The position numbers were made by a program, and so were the translations under genes. From Geobacter sp. SVR (GTDB taxonomy: Bacteria > Desulfobacterota > Desulfuromonadia > Geobacterales > Pseudopelobacteraceae): a stretch of 64,000 bases of DNA. Below, piece by piece: positions 25,683 through 34,508 of the stretch. The stretch lies in NCBI RefSeq assembly GCF_016865365.1, contig NZ_AP024469.1:124001-188000 (forward strand), given 5' to 3'. A model generated the notes under the pieces. That model did not search any database, was not told where the DNA came from, and worked only from the letters and a program-made list of their open reading frames with translations. Numbering within the stretch: position 1 is the first letter of the stretch; every line of letters begins with the position of its first letter.

Positions 25683-28600
25683 CTAAGCGCGTTTCCGCAG
25701 TGGTGGGGGTGAACGCAGATAGACACCGAACAGGGTGAACTCCAGGGCTCCAGAATCCAGCAAGGTCTGGTACATGCCGAATGGCAAGTCCCGAGAGACC
25801 TCTCTGCCGCCTTCACAATGGATGACGGAAATGGATGGTGGAGTTGGAGCAGGTTCCGGTCTGGTGACCGGCAGTTGGATGATGTTATTCTTGATCGGTG
25901 TCATTGCTTTGTTGTCCCCCCTGACTCGGGCATTCTCGTGCTGGGTCATCTTCTTTAACAGGGACGACGGGTCCGTGTAGTTAAAGTTCCCCTCCTTGAG
26001 CGCTTTTGTCATCAGGGATGAAAACGACTGGCTGCTGCTGCATTCAGCCGGGTCGATGTCCGGTGTTTCCCCTTCCGCGAGCTTGGCGACCATCCTCTTC
26101 TCCAGGGTGTAGGCAAGCTGCAGTGCCTGGACTTCCGAAGAGGTGAGATACCAGTAACGAACGGGACGAACTTCCCCGAACTGGGCCCGGTGGATGTCAG
26201 CGGTATTGACACGACGGATTCTACCGTCTCCCTGTTCTGCCAGTCTGGTGTTGGACGTGTAGTCGTACCAGACGAGGTTATTGAACTGGGATAGGTTGAG
26301 ACCCGTGGCGACGCGGTGGAACGAGACAACAACGACCTGAGCCGTTACCTGCTCGAACCAGCCGACCAGCTTTTCTGGAGCAACCGAGTCGGGCAGGATC
26401 TCAATGCTGGCGCCCTGCACGTTATCCCGAAGGATGCGTTTCAAGACGGGGCGCATGTCGATCTTCTGCGTATTGCCTGTATAAACCAACAGACGCTCTC
26501 CCCTGTCGATCACCCCCTGGGCGATACCGATCAGTTTTTCTTCTTTTTCCAGCAGCAGCTCCCCGTCGGGAAGCGACAGCCGGTGCAGCGTGCCAAGCGG
26601 AATATCCCGCAGTTTCAGTTCGTCGTTGTAATGCCGGAACGTATCGCTTACGCGCAGTAACGCGGCATTGCGGACGGCTGCAGCTGCCAGGAGGTCTTCC
26701 GGCGGCAGGTCTGCCTTGTCGATGATGTTTTCGATGCTCCGGTGGCAGGTTTCCACCAGGGCGTGTGATTGACACTTGATGACTTCCCGTTCCACAGGAG
26801 GCAGGTCGTCGAAGTCGTCACTGTCCACATTGACGAAATTGGGAATCGTAAAGATAAGGGCTGCCGGTGATATACCAGCCGTGTCGTAGGTAGTGACACG
26901 CTCCGATTCACGGTGACGGTTTTTCTCATCGGTTTTCCTGACGGTCTTGAACGCTCCGTATTTCGTCTGGAAATCAGTGGCCGACTTCATCTCCCAGCCG
27001 GCACTCCGCATTTGCATTGGATTCAAGCCCCACAGGATGTTGTAGATGGATTTTGCCATGCCGTTGGTCACGGTGGCGGTGAGGGCGAGAACCTTTTTGG
27101 AGGTTGCCGCAAGCCGGATGAACGCGGTCCCCTGGTTACTCATCAGGTTGGCAGCGTTATGGGCTTCGTCGAAGATGGCGAGGTCGAACGGTATTCTCTT
27201 CAAGAGCCGGATGTACGGAAGCTGCTTGTTGTGCGTCCGGGCTTCCGTGGCGGTGCCGTTGTTCTCGATCTCGCTGATCCAGCGACGATAGGTCATGACA
27301 GGTCGGTCATTTTCCGGGATATAGGTAAAGAGTGGTTCGCCGCAGTACGAGCACTTGGGTTTGTCACCCTTGCGGATCTTCTCTGACAGAGGCGAACGGC
27401 ATGATGGGCAGACTTCCGTGTATTCCACGGAACTGTGGCCATCCTTCTTGACGATGGTTTTGCGACTCTTGATGCAAAGCCGGTATTTCGGGTGCATGCG
27501 GAGCCGCGTGTAGGCGATCAGGTAGAGACCATGCGGCCTGGTTGCAGAAAGTTCCTTCAGGGCTTCCCAGGAGTCGATGACATGCACATTGAACCCTTCG
27601 TTGGCGTACTCCTTTGCCAACTGGGGGATGAGCTGTGGCTCCGATACCATCACCGTGCGTTTGGCCTCAGTGAGGTACTTCACCGCTTTTGCCATCCATG
27701 TTTTCCCGGTGCCGGTGTTGGCACGAATGCCAATGCCCCGGCGGCCTGAGCGATACGCCTTGATGACCGCCTTGACCGCTTCCCGTTGTGGGGGGAGCAG
27801 ACCGATCCCCTTCAGTTCATCAACCAGGTATGTTTCATCCTGGCCGATTTCATGGAGGGGTTGGTAGAGCCGTGAGAGTTTCTGCAGAAGCACCGATGAG
27901 AGACGGCTGTTGAGTTCGTAGTAGTCGAACCCGTGTTCCCGGGCCGGTTTCACGTACCCGTGACGGTCCATCAGAAAGGCTTCGACGGTGGGCTTGCAGA
28001 CCATCGTCTCGCAGTTGTTCTCCGGGTCTTTGAAGGTCTCGGTTTTGGTGATGACCATGAATTTTGCCAGGAAGAAGTCGCCGTTGATGGTGACGGATTC
28101 TATCTGACTGTTCATGGCAGCAAGTTGTACGGCATGCGCCGTTCGCAGAGTTGAGATGGGCTGGATGCTGGTGTCGTAGGACGACGGATACTGCCGATCA
28201 AGCACCATGACTGCCGCCTTGTCGAGCCGGTCCTCGCAGTCCCGGTAGAACTCCGTGAGGTCGCGGGCCGTCATGAGCGGGCGGTTGCTGCCATTACTGC
28301 CGCCAAGAGAAAGAGTCTGGCTTTTGCTCTGCACGGTATACTTCCCCCGGACAGCTCCTTCTCCCAGATTGGTAGCGGGCCAACTCTGAAAACGTGAATA
28401 TTGATGATAAAGATCGCTGCTGTTGTCCTGGTTCTTTGCCAGAAACACGACCACCTGCTTGAAGCGGGCGTATTCCTCGCTCTGGAAAGCGTAGGCAAAC
28501 GGAAACGTCCCCTGGATGATGTCCAGCAGTCTCCCTTTCAGCTCATACTCGGGAATGATGAGAACCATCACTCCTTCGTACGCCAGCAGAGGTGCTGTCT

Positions 28601-29039
28601 TTTCCAACCAGGTGACGAGTTCGTTGCCGGCGGCCTTGTTGTAGGGAGGATTCAGTAGGATCAGGTTGAACTTGCCGGAAAGCTCTACGTCGAAGAACGA
28701 CGAGTTGAGCTTCTGGGTTGTTCCGTGAATCCTGGCGAACCTGCCGGCGTCAAGTTCAACGGCATAGGAGAGGATTTCGTGAGGTGAACCGTTGGAGGCG
28801 GCATAGCGTCGCTTGAGCCAGCGGGTCACTGTGGTCAGGAATTCGCCTTCACCCGCGCAGGGGTCAAGGACGGAGATGGTTTTCAGGGCATTGTAGCGCC
28901 GGCTTTTCCAACCGAATGACGGTTCCAGAATGCGGAGAACCGTCTGAACGTCGGATGGAAAGGTCGGGTAGTATCCCTTGTTCAGTTCATTCCCCCGGGT
29001 GCGGGAAAACGAACTGTTGATGGTAGTGGTAAGTTCCAT
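25683..29039 (-). CDS. Large methyltransferase-helicase fusion (DUF6094-like N6-methylase plus SNF2/DEAH helicase)
   Basis: 1118 residues. The N-terminal Rossmann methylase has motif I DPCAGEGEFLTTV near residue 58 and motif IV LILLNPPYNKAAG near 130. A superfamily 2 helicase follows: IGIRANTGTGKTWMAKA (Walker A, ~440), LAIFDEAHNAANL (DEAH, ~620), ALTATVTNG (motif III), and QGDGRIRRVNT (motif VI, near 980). A zinc ribbon CPSCRSP...CSYCGEP is inserted between helicase motifs (~540-570). Such proteins are common on conjugative elements and may protect incoming DNA or remodel it; the exact activity is unknown. Preceded by leader 5. Confidence 0.82.
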   Translation of the reverse strand: MELTTTINSSFSRTRGNELNKGYYPTFPSDVQTVLRILEPSFGWKSRRYNALKTISVLDPCAGEGEFLTTVTRWLKRRYAASNGSPHEILSYAVELDAGRFARIHGTTQKLNSSFFDVELSGKFNLILLNPPYNKAAGNELVTWLEKTAPLLAYEGVMVLIIPEYELKGRLLDIIQGTFPFAYAFQSEEYARFKQVVVFLAKNQDNSSDLYHQYSRFQSWPATNLGEGAVRGKYTVQSKSQTLSLGGSNGSNRPLMTARDLTEFYRDCEDRLDKAAVMVLDRQYPSSYDTSIQPISTLRTAHAVQLAAMNSQIESVTINGDFFLAKFMVITKTETFKDPENNCETMVCKPTVEAFLMDRHGYVKPAREHGFDYYELNSRLSSVLLQKLSRLYQPLHEIGQDETYLVDELKGIGLLPPQREAVKAVIKAYRSGRRGIGIRANTGTGKTWMAKAVKYLTEAKRTVMVSEPQLIPQLAKEYANEGFNVHVIDSWEALKELSATRPHGLYLIAYTRLRMHPKYRLCIKSRKTIVKKDGHSSVEYTEVCPSCRSPLSEKIRKGDKPKCSYCGEPLFTYIPENDRPVMTYRRWISEIENNGTATEARTHNKQLPYIRLLKRIPFDLAIFDEAHNAANLMSNQGTAFIRLAATSKKVLALTATVTNGMAKSIYNILWGLNPMQMRSAGWEMKSATDFQTKYGAFKTVRKTDEKNRHRESERVTTYDTAGISPAALIFTIPNFVNVDSDDFDDLPPVEREVIKCQSHALVETCHRSIENIIDKADLPPEDLLAAAAVRNAALLRVSDTFRHYNDELKLRDIPLGTLHRLSLPDGELLLEKEEKLIGIAQGVIDRGERLLVYTGNTQKIDMRPVLKRILRDNVQGASIEILPDSVAPEKLVGWFEQVTAQVVVVSFHRVATGLNLSQFNNLVWYDYTSNTRLAEQGDGRIRRVNTADIHRAQFGEVRPVRYWYLTSSEVQALQLAYTLEKRMVAKLAEGETPDIDPAECSSSQSFSSLMTKALKEGNFNYTDPSSLLKKMTQHENARVRGDNKAMTPIKNNIIQLPVTRPEPAPTPPSISVIHCEGGREVSRDLPFGMYQTLLDSGALEFTLFGVYLRSPPPLRKRA

Positions 29040-29120
29040 GCCTGTCTCCTTGATAAAAGGGGGCAGGCGGAGATAACACCCTCGCCGTTCAGGGAGGAGG
29101 TTAAAACCGCCTACCCGCAG
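29040..29120 (-). promoter_or_regulatory. Covarying leader 5: structured leader of the methylase-helicase gene
   Basis: Segment 1 GGGTAGGCGG pairs with segment 2 CCGCCTGCCC (9 of 10 positions). Segment 2 also offers GCCTG against CAGGC and CCCCCTT against AAGGAG next to the ATG. Pairing to the ribosome-binding site is weaker than in leaders 1-3. Confidence 0.55.
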
Positions 29121-29147
29121 AGGGATAGAAATTATTGTTTCTTCGTC

Positions 29148-29417
29148 TCAGTGATCCCAATAGCGCCGGTCATACCAGCGGCCATTGATCTTGATCCGGT
29201 TGTCGGCATCGATGGGAACAGTACGGTCATAGCTGCCGCCTTCCTTAAGGACGGTGCAGCGTCCCGTACCGCCTTCCACCGTGGGTCCGAAGCCGGAAAT
29301 GTAAAACTGCCACTCGCCATGAGTACCGTTATGTTAGACTTCACGGTGTTGAACGTAGCCGTTTTTGATGATCCGGCGTTCCCAGTTATCCGATACCCGT
29401 TCAATTGGATTACGCAT
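29148..29417 (-). pseudogene. Small gene interrupted by an in-frame TAA codon
   Basis: One frame of 90 codons from ATG 29417 (AAGGAGGAA upstream, overlapping the previous stop by 8 nt) reads MRNPIERVSDNWERRIIKNG and continues to codon 27. TAA occurs at codon 28 (29334-29336), and the same frame then runs on with sensible protein-like sequence (GTHGEWQFYISGFGP ... INGRWYDRRYWDH) to TGA at 29148. No alternative start lies just after the TAA. It is either a recent nonsense mutation or a recoded stop; the in-frame continuation argues against a random pair of ORFs. Confidence 0.6.
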
Positions 29418-29964
29418 GGTGTTCCTCCTTCTCGATGGTGAAGTGCGCTGTTGCTGGAGGCATCTTGAGCCCGCCGTACTTGAGCCGGTTGACTATCTCC
29501 GACTTGAGTTCATGGACCCGGAATTTCCAGCACCGCTTGTTTCCCACAAGAGGTTCTATTTCCGTGGACACCTCGTTGAACAGTGCCTCGTACCAATCGC
29601 GATGAACAAACTCCCGCTGATCGAGAATCCTGGTAAAGACCTGGCAGCAATCCGCCTTAGAGGTGCCGATCAGAAACGACGAGTCAGACGAAGGCGTAAT
29701 GTATGCCCCCGAATACCCTTCGCCCATCTTCGGGATGACCCGCAGGGGATGGTTGCTCCAGATGTTGATTGAGCTGTCTTCTTTACCGTGACATTCAAGT
29801 GACCCCTTCATGGCAAGAATCTGGGCGAAAGCCCGAATCTCCTGAGTGGGTCCGTAGGCGGTGAGATAGAAAAGATTGCGGGCGCCGGGCACAGAATCGT
29901 CCAGGAACATATCCCGGCAGATGATTGTTGCCGACGCCTTGTCGTTTGAGATGGTTATTTTCAT
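29410..29964 (-). CDS. Hypothetical protein (184 residues), maintenance region
   Basis: ATG 29964 is chosen because GAGGAG lies 5 nt upstream; longer frames run through the leader. The sequence starts MKITISNDKASATIICRDMFLDD, a strand-rich N-terminus, then SSFLIGTSKADCCQVFTRIL and a helical C-terminus (HELKSEIVNRLKYGGLKMPP). No known motif. It is preceded by leader 6, one of the clearest covarying examples. Confidence 0.6.
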   Translation of the reverse strand: MKITISNDKASATIICRDMFLDDSVPGARNLFYLTAYGPTQEIRAFAQILAMKGSLECHGKEDSSINIWSNHPLRVIPKMGEGYSGAYITPSSDSSFLIGTSKADCCQVFTRILDQREFVHRDWYEALFNEVSTEIEPLVGNKRCWKFRVHELKSEIVNRLKYGGLKMPPATAHFTIEKEEHHA

Positions 29965-30040
29965 GGGTTCTCCTCGTGTAATACCGACGGAGAACGCACA
30001 TCTCCCTGTGGGGAATGGCATTCCCCGTCGGGGTGTGATC
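29965..30040 (-). promoter_or_regulatory. Covarying leader 6: anti-Shine-Dalgarno switch
   Basis: Segment 1 GGGGAATGC (fwd 30018-30026), segment 2 GCGTTCTCC (fwd 29989-29997), segment 3 GAGGAGAACCC (fwd 29965-29975). GTTCTCC/GGAGAAC pair perfectly over 7 bp. Segments 1 and 2 pair over 9 positions with two wobbles. The extra A in the SD (GGAGAAC, not GGAGAC) is matched by an extra T in segment 2: a clear covariation. Confidence 0.72.
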
Positions 30041-30049
30041 ATGAAATGA

Positions 30050-31768
30050 TTACTTTGTGAGTTTATCCTGAAGCATACCGAAAAGCGCAGGTGGTAGTTC
30101 CTCGACGCTATATACAACGCCGTAAGTCGGAAATATCGTACGTACCGACTCCTCGCAGATACCAAGCCCCATGGGCTCGATACCTTGCTCCAACAACCAC
30201 CGGATTGCTCTTTTGGTGGTTCGCAGGTCATCAGGCTCGCCATCAGTTACACTGAGCAGAATTTTCCTGGGTTCCTCCCTTTTGAGCAATTCCACCCCAG
30301 CCCAGTACAGTGCCTGAGCCAGAGGTGTGCCACCGCCTGCCGACATCCCGAATTTGGACGAGCAGGGACGCTCTCCAAACCGCACCAAAGGTGCTACCCC
30401 ATCGCTGTTGCCGACTGGAAACGCGGCAACGGCAGCAAAACATCCAGGGATTGAATCAAGGGCCTCTGCCACAACATATGCAGTTTTAGAGGCAACCTCG
30501 ATTTTCTGGTGTTGCATGCTCCCACTCCTGTCCACGAGGATCATGATGGCGGTATTGACCTCAGTTTTCTCCTCTTGGTGCAGAAACAGCCTGGTGTCGT
30601 TTAATGCAAGACGATGCATCACCCGGTTATCTATCTTGCTACCGGTGCGGCGTGCATGACGTCTCCTCAGTCGGCTTGCCTGGATTAATCCGCTAAGCCG
30701 GGCTCTGAGCAGCGCCGTATGTCTTCTGGTTTCATGGATATCGATGGGAAAGGTGCGCAGAGAGGCCTCCGGTGGAAGCAGAACGCCACCCCGATTGCCG
30801 ACTGTTTCACCCTCAGTTATCAGTTCATGTTTGAGAATTTCACCGACATCGCCAAACCCGCCAGGATCACAATCTAGCATTTCCTGAAGAGCCTCGGGAT
30901 TACCACCCAATTCCCCACCGGAACCACTCTCTGGAACAGAAGGCGATGGATTGGCTGCAGCTTGGGACTGAGAGTCTTTGCATGCTGCAGTACCGGTGCT
31001 ATCACCATCGAGTGATGAATCATCGGTATCCTGTTTCGGTTTTCCTGACTGTTGGTCAGTGCCGGATGTCTGATTGTCTTCTTCCTGATCATTGGAACTG
31101 CCATCAGGTTTTGACCCATCAGAGCTGCAGGTGGTTTTCGTCTTCTGGTCTTGCTGACGTTTCCGTTCCTGCTCCTGTTGCTGTTTTTTATCACGGATCA
31201 ACCGCAGTATCTCTTCCGCCATGGATTGTGAGTCCCTGGTGGAGACGAGATTCGGAATTCTCTCGGTCAGGTCCAGCAACTTTTTGTATCCGGTGCCGAG
31301 AAACCCGTTGACCGTACTGCTGGTCATGGCAAGGATGTCACTGAAGTCCTGATTCAAGGTTAGCCGCCCCCTGGCGCATAGCCATGCCAGTAGGGTCTGT
31401 GGTGGGTCTTGAAGTGACGGTGTGAAACTCCCCTGTTGCTTCAGGTGCTCGGCCAGATCTTTCAAATTCGACCGGCACCCGGGATACTTCGCTCCCATCA
31501 TCTTCTCGATACGGATGTCTTCAAGAATGTTTGTCAGGCACTTGAGCATGGAGGTACTACTTTTAACGCTGAAATCCGTGAACCGGATGTGGGCGCTCTC
31601 GTGGTCGATATAGCCACGGGCAAGCAGTGCCGCCTCTTTGCTGTCCGGCAGGGACGGAAGATTGATAATCCGACCGTTGGTGTACGCCTGGTCGCCGGAG
31701 ATCTGTACCTGAATGTCGTATTTCTCCCCGAGTGCCTTGGCAACCAGGGGCAGTGTGGTGTGTTTCAT
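30050..31768 (-). CDS. CobT-like von Willebrand A (VWA) domain protein
   Basis: 572 residues. An N-terminal helical domain (HTTLPLVAKALGEKYDIQVQ, YIDHESAHIRFTDF) is followed by a long low-complexity acidic/Gln-Ser linker near residues 195-290. The C-terminal VWA domain has the MIDAS motif MILVDRSGSMQHQK near 420, with GGGTPLAQALYWA and LSVTDGEPDD. It resembles the cobaltochelatase subunit CobT, paired with a CobS-like AAA+ ATPase at 33083. No cobalamin genes are nearby, so a remodelling ATPase-VWA pair on a mobile element is more likely. AGGAGG precedes the ATG. Confidence 0.8.
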   Translation of the reverse strand: MKHTTLPLVAKALGEKYDIQVQISGDQAYTNGRIINLPSLPDSKEAALLARGYIDHESAHIRFTDFSVKSSTSMLKCLTNILEDIRIEKMMGAKYPGCRSNLKDLAEHLKQQGSFTPSLQDPPQTLLAWLCARGRLTLNQDFSDILAMTSSTVNGFLGTGYKKLLDLTERIPNLVSTRDSQSMAEEILRLIRDKKQQQEQERKRQQDQKTKTTCSSDGSKPDGSSNDQEEDNQTSGTDQQSGKPKQDTDDSSLDGDSTGTAACKDSQSQAAANPSPSVPESGSGGELGGNPEALQEMLDCDPGGFGDVGEILKHELITEGETVGNRGGVLLPPEASLRTFPIDIHETRRHTALLRARLSGLIQASRLRRRHARRTGSKIDNRVMHRLALNDTRLFLHQEEKTEVNTAIMILVDRSGSMQHQKIEVASKTAYVVAEALDSIPGCFAAVAAFPVGNSDGVAPLVRFGERPCSSKFGMSAGGGTPLAQALYWAGVELLKREEPRKILLSVTDGEPDDLRTTKRAIRWLLEQGIEPMGLGICEESVRTIFPTYGVVYSVEELPPALFGMLQDKLTK

Positions 31769-31777
31769 GGCGGCCTC

Positions 31778-32662
31778 CTAGAAAAACCATTCGCTGGGCA
31801 AACTTACCGGCTCAGCGGGTCTGGTTTCGATAAGGATGGTTTCGGCGACCTCGTCTTCTTCCTCTGCCGGGACTTCATCCAGCGGTAAATCGCCGAGGAC
31901 ATGCAATATCCCGATAAGTGAGGTGAGATTCCGTCCTTCAATGGGGCCACTCTTTGGCAATGTGGCCAGGACTTCTTCAACCTGGACAGCCAGAGTGAGC
32001 AGATAGGGAGAGAGGAACTCAAGACCGCGCAGTTTTTCGAGCATGGACTTGATCGGGCGTAGCGCTTTCCGGGTTACGGAAGGGCGTCCCTTGTACGACT
32101 CCTCCCAGGCTTGCCTGGCTTGTTGATTGATTTCATAGATCAGCCGTTCTGACAGGGTACTGGCATGTTCGTTCAGCCCCTTGTCCAGTCCGTCGATGTT
32201 CTTGACCTTGAACGCCTGGACTGCGAAGCCCAGACGGCGTGCCGCTGTTGACGCTGGTTCTACTCCCTTTTCGATGATGGCTGCCCATTCGGGGTTCGCA
32301 TCAATCCATTCCCTCAGACTGCGGTCGTACTCCGACAGAAATTCCTGTTTCTCCTTCTCAAACTCATCCCGGACACCGTCGAGGATCTTCATCACCTCGT
32401 CGGCCTTATCCTCTGGTATGGCATAGCCACCGAGGAATCTGACACCTACCGCTTCACACTGCCGTTCGGCACGACGCTTCAGGGCGCTGAATACAGCAAG
32501 TTTCTCCGGGTCGCAGATCTTCTTGCTGCCGAGAGTGGCCAGTTTTTCGGGAGGGAGTTTGGAAAAGTCGAGCCCAAGGTCTTCCGGTGAGAGCTTCTTC
32601 CGGCCAGTCCAGAGTGAAATGGACAGGGACACAACTACCAGCTTTGAAAGTATTTCGTTCAT
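31778..32662 (-). CDS. DUF3150-type protein of the AAA+/VWA module
   Basis: About 294 residues, ATG 32662 with AAGGAG 8 nt upstream (an in-frame ATG two codons earlier is too close). Mostly alpha-helical: LSISLWTGRKKLSPEDLG, a coiled-coil-like DGVRDEFEKEKQEFLSEYDRSLREW, and a C-terminal acidic VPAEEEDEVAETI. Proteins of this type are repeatedly encoded between CobS-like ATPases and CobT-like VWA proteins on plasmids and phages. Function unknown. Confidence 0.68.
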   Translation of the reverse strand: MNEILSKLVVVSLSISLWTGRKKLSPEDLGLDFSKLPPEKLATLGSKKICDPEKLAVFSALKRRAERQCEAVGVRFLGGYAIPEDKADEVMKILDGVRDEFEKEKQEFLSEYDRSLREWIDANPEWAAIIEKGVEPASTAARRLGFAVQAFKVKNIDGLDKGLNEHASTLSERLIYEINQQARQAWEESYKGRPSVTRKALRPIKSMLEKLRGLEFLSPYLLTLAVQVEEVLATLPKSGPIEGRNLTSLIGILHVLGDLPLDEVPAEEEDEVAETILIETRPAEPVSLPSEWFF

Positions 32663-32735
32663 GTTCATTCTCCTTTGATCAGTATGATGGTGTGATCAAG
32701 GGAGGCCCCTAACAGGGAGAAGGCCTCCCCTGAAG
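32663..32735 (-). promoter_or_regulatory. Covarying leader 7: anti-Shine-Dalgarno switch
   Basis: Segment 1 GGGGAGGCC (fwd 32722-32730), segment 2 GGCCTCCCTTGATCA (fwd 32693-32707), segment 3 TGATCAAAGG (fwd 32672-32681). Segment 2 pairs with 1 through GGCCTCCC and with 3 through CCTTGATCA/TGATCAAAGG (9 pairs, one bulge). The sequence differs completely from leaders 2-3 but the pairing scheme is the same. Confidence 0.7.
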
Positions 32736-32739
32736 GGCG

Positions 32740-33072
32740 TTAGAAGAACCAGTCCTTGGTGTTTGCACCGGACATAAGATCCTTCATGATTGTTTTGTCT
32801 GTCTGTTTCCGGGGTGTTGGCAGGACAGGTTCACGAGGCGGCGATGAAGCAACTTCGTAGTACCCTTTGGCCAGCTTTTCCTTCTTCTTCTTGGAAACGA
32901 ACGTGAAAGCCTCGGACATTGAGTTGACGTCATAAGACTTCGTCTGCCCCTGGCTTCGCGTTGGCCCCCAATTGACCGCAATCCGCGGCGGATCGTCATG
33001 AATCTGGGCGATCCAGAACTTGCCGCCAGACGCAGTGCTGCACTGGAGATGGAGATGCTGTCGTAATGCCAT
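32740..33072 (-). CDS. WGR-like small protein
   Basis: 110 residues from ATG 33072 (GGGGG 6 nt upstream). The core KFWIAQIHDDPPRIAVNWGPTRSQGQTKSY with AFTFVSKKKKEKLAKGYYEV follows the WGR pattern (strand, W-G-P in place of W-G-R, basic helix). A basic C-terminal tail follows, ending GANTKDWFF. Probably nucleic-acid binding. It lies 10 nt after the CobS-like gene. Confidence 0.6.
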   Translation of the reverse strand: MALRQHLHLQCSTASGGKFWIAQIHDDPPRIAVNWGPTRSQGQTKSYDVNSMSEAFTFVSKKKKEKLAKGYYEVASSPPREPVLPTPRKQTDKTIMKDLMSGANTKDWFF

Positions 33073-33082
33073 GAAGCACCCC

Positions 33083-34006
33083 CTATCCGCCGAAGACGCG
33101 TTGCGCCAATTCGTGCAACGCCTCGCGGCTTTCCGGCTCTGCTCGGTACCCGAGAGCACGATCGAGAGCATGGATGATCGGGTTTTTCCCTTCGGCAGAC
33201 GCTGGGCGGAAGAGATACACAAGCTTGGCCCATCTGACGAGGGTTCTGGTGGAGAAGGTAACTTCTATTTCCCCTTTGATGAAGAGTTTGCGGATTTCGT
33301 TGGCATACGATACCAGCGCTTCCCTGACCGTATCAGCCAGGCTAGGCATGGCTTTGGCCAGAATCTGTCTTTCCTGGACTTCGTCAGGGTAGTCGACTTC
33401 AACCATCCAGAAGCGATCCAGAAATGCGCCGTTCTGCCGTAAGGTCCCTTGATAGAGACCTGAGCGATCACCGCTGCCGGCGGTGTTGGCTGTCGCAATG
33501 AAGCGAAAGCCCGGTGCCGGCTTGATGACTTCACCACCCTTTTCCGGAATGGTGAGGGGTCTTCCTTCTACGATGCCGTTCAAACCTGCTGCAGTGGCGG
33601 GATCGAGCAAGTCGATCTCGTCCAGCAGGAACCAGTGACCTTCCTTCATGGCCATGGCGAGCGGTCCGTAGACGTACTCCATCGAGTTGTTGACGATTAC
33701 GTGATGCCCCACAAGTTCCGGGGTTTCGAGTCTGCTGTGCCCTGTGACGACCATGACCGGAATATTGAGCCGAGCCGCGGTCTGCAAAACAATCGAAGAC
33801 TTGCCGCTGCCAGTAGGACCGGTCAGGTACAGGCCGTCGTTGGCGCCCATCATGTACCAGGAAAGTACATCCGACAGGATTTCCTTCCTGAACACATAGT
33901 CGCTGTCAACTTCAGGGATAAAGGGGTTGTCGGACTGAGGCCGACCTTCCACGCAGAGACTCTCTTTGACGGGAATATTGAAGATGTCCTTGATGCTATA
34001 TTTCAT
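33083..34006 (-). CDS. CobS/MoxR-like AAA+ ATPase
   Basis: 307 residues. Walker A YLTGPTGSGKSSIVLQ near 60-75, Walker B HWFLLDEIDLLDPATAAGLN, sensor 1 RFIATANTAGSGD and an arginine-finger region NGAFLDRFWMVEVDYP are all present, so it should hydrolyse ATP. It belongs to the MoxR/CobS clade that partners with VWA proteins. It overlaps the TSCPD gene by 11 nt and is in one unit with the DUF3150-type and VWA genes. Confidence 0.85.
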   Translation of the reverse strand: MKYSIKDIFNIPVKESLCVEGRPQSDNPFIPEVDSDYVFRKEILSDVLSWYMMGANDGLYLTGPTGSGKSSIVLQTAARLNIPVMVVTGHSRLETPELVGHHVIVNNSMEYVYGPLAMAMKEGHWFLLDEIDLLDPATAAGLNGIVEGRPLTIPEKGGEVIKPAPGFRFIATANTAGSGDRSGLYQGTLRQNGAFLDRFWMVEVDYPDEVQERQILAKAMPSLADTVREALVSYANEIRKLFIKGEIEVTFSTRTLVRWAKLVYLFRPASAEGKNPIIHALDRALGYRAEPESREALHELAQRVFGG

Positions 34007-34410
34007 GGTGATCAGCTCCTTGTCCGATTTGGTTAAGTGCCGCGAAGTCAGCTTCCTCGATGAGGTCGTTGAGATCGCGCCCTGTTTTCAGATGCTCCAA
34101 AACGATGCCTATGGATTCGGCAACGCAATTGAGGCAGGTATTGGCCCCGAGATGACAACCTATGCCGGTGAGAGCCTTGAACGCATCGGTTGGCTCCAGT
34201 CCCGAACGGAGACCGTAGGAGACCAGTCGAGCGATACCATCGGCCATGGCAGAACCACAACCTCCGGCCTTGCCGAAGCGGATGAAGACTTCCATTGGTG
34301 CAGCTGTTGTCGGGGACAGGGTGACGGTAGTGTAAATTTTCCCGCAGGCAGACCGGCGTTCGATGGTGAAGCCGGGAACAGCCTTGGGTCGTGGGATTTT
34401 AGGACTCATT
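33996..34410 (-). CDS. Stand-alone TSCPD-domain protein
   Basis: About 137 residues from ATG 34410 (AAGGAGG 6 nt upstream). The TSCPD domain normally sits at the C-terminus of vitamin B12-dependent ribonucleotide reductase; the pattern here is TIERRSACGKIYTTVTLS, MEVFIRFGKAGGCGSAMADGIARLVSYGLRSG and LTGIGCHLGANTCLNCVAESIG. The catalytic reductase barrel is missing. Stand-alone copies occur on mobile elements; a link to nucleotide metabolism or metal binding (Cys pairs) is inference. Confidence 0.75.
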
Positions 34411-34485
34411 GATGCCTCCTTGTAATGACGGCGGGGCACCTCTCCTTTGCGGAGATGACATGCATCCCGCCAAGGGTGATGGTTA
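34411..34485 (-). promoter_or_regulatory. Covarying leader 8: anti-Shine-Dalgarno switch
   Basis: Segment 1 GGCGGGATG, segment 2 GGTGCCCCGCC, segment 3 AGGAGGCATC. Segment 2 pairs with 1 by CCCGCC/GGCGGG and with 3 by GGTGCC/GGCATC (6 pairs, one wobble), extending into the SD. Confidence 0.62.
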
Positions 34486-34508
34486 ATTTCGCTGTCCTAT
34501 TAAGACAT

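Noticed and set aside
29132-29404. 90-codon minus-strand frame overlapping the interrupted gene
   Set aside because: Its start has no Shine-Dalgarno sequence and its composition is poor; the frame from 29417 is far more protein-like despite the TAA.
30050-34006. Cobaltochelatase (cobalamin synthesis)
   Set aside because: Only the AAA+ and VWA parts are present; no CobN and no cobalamin genes. The context is a mobile element.
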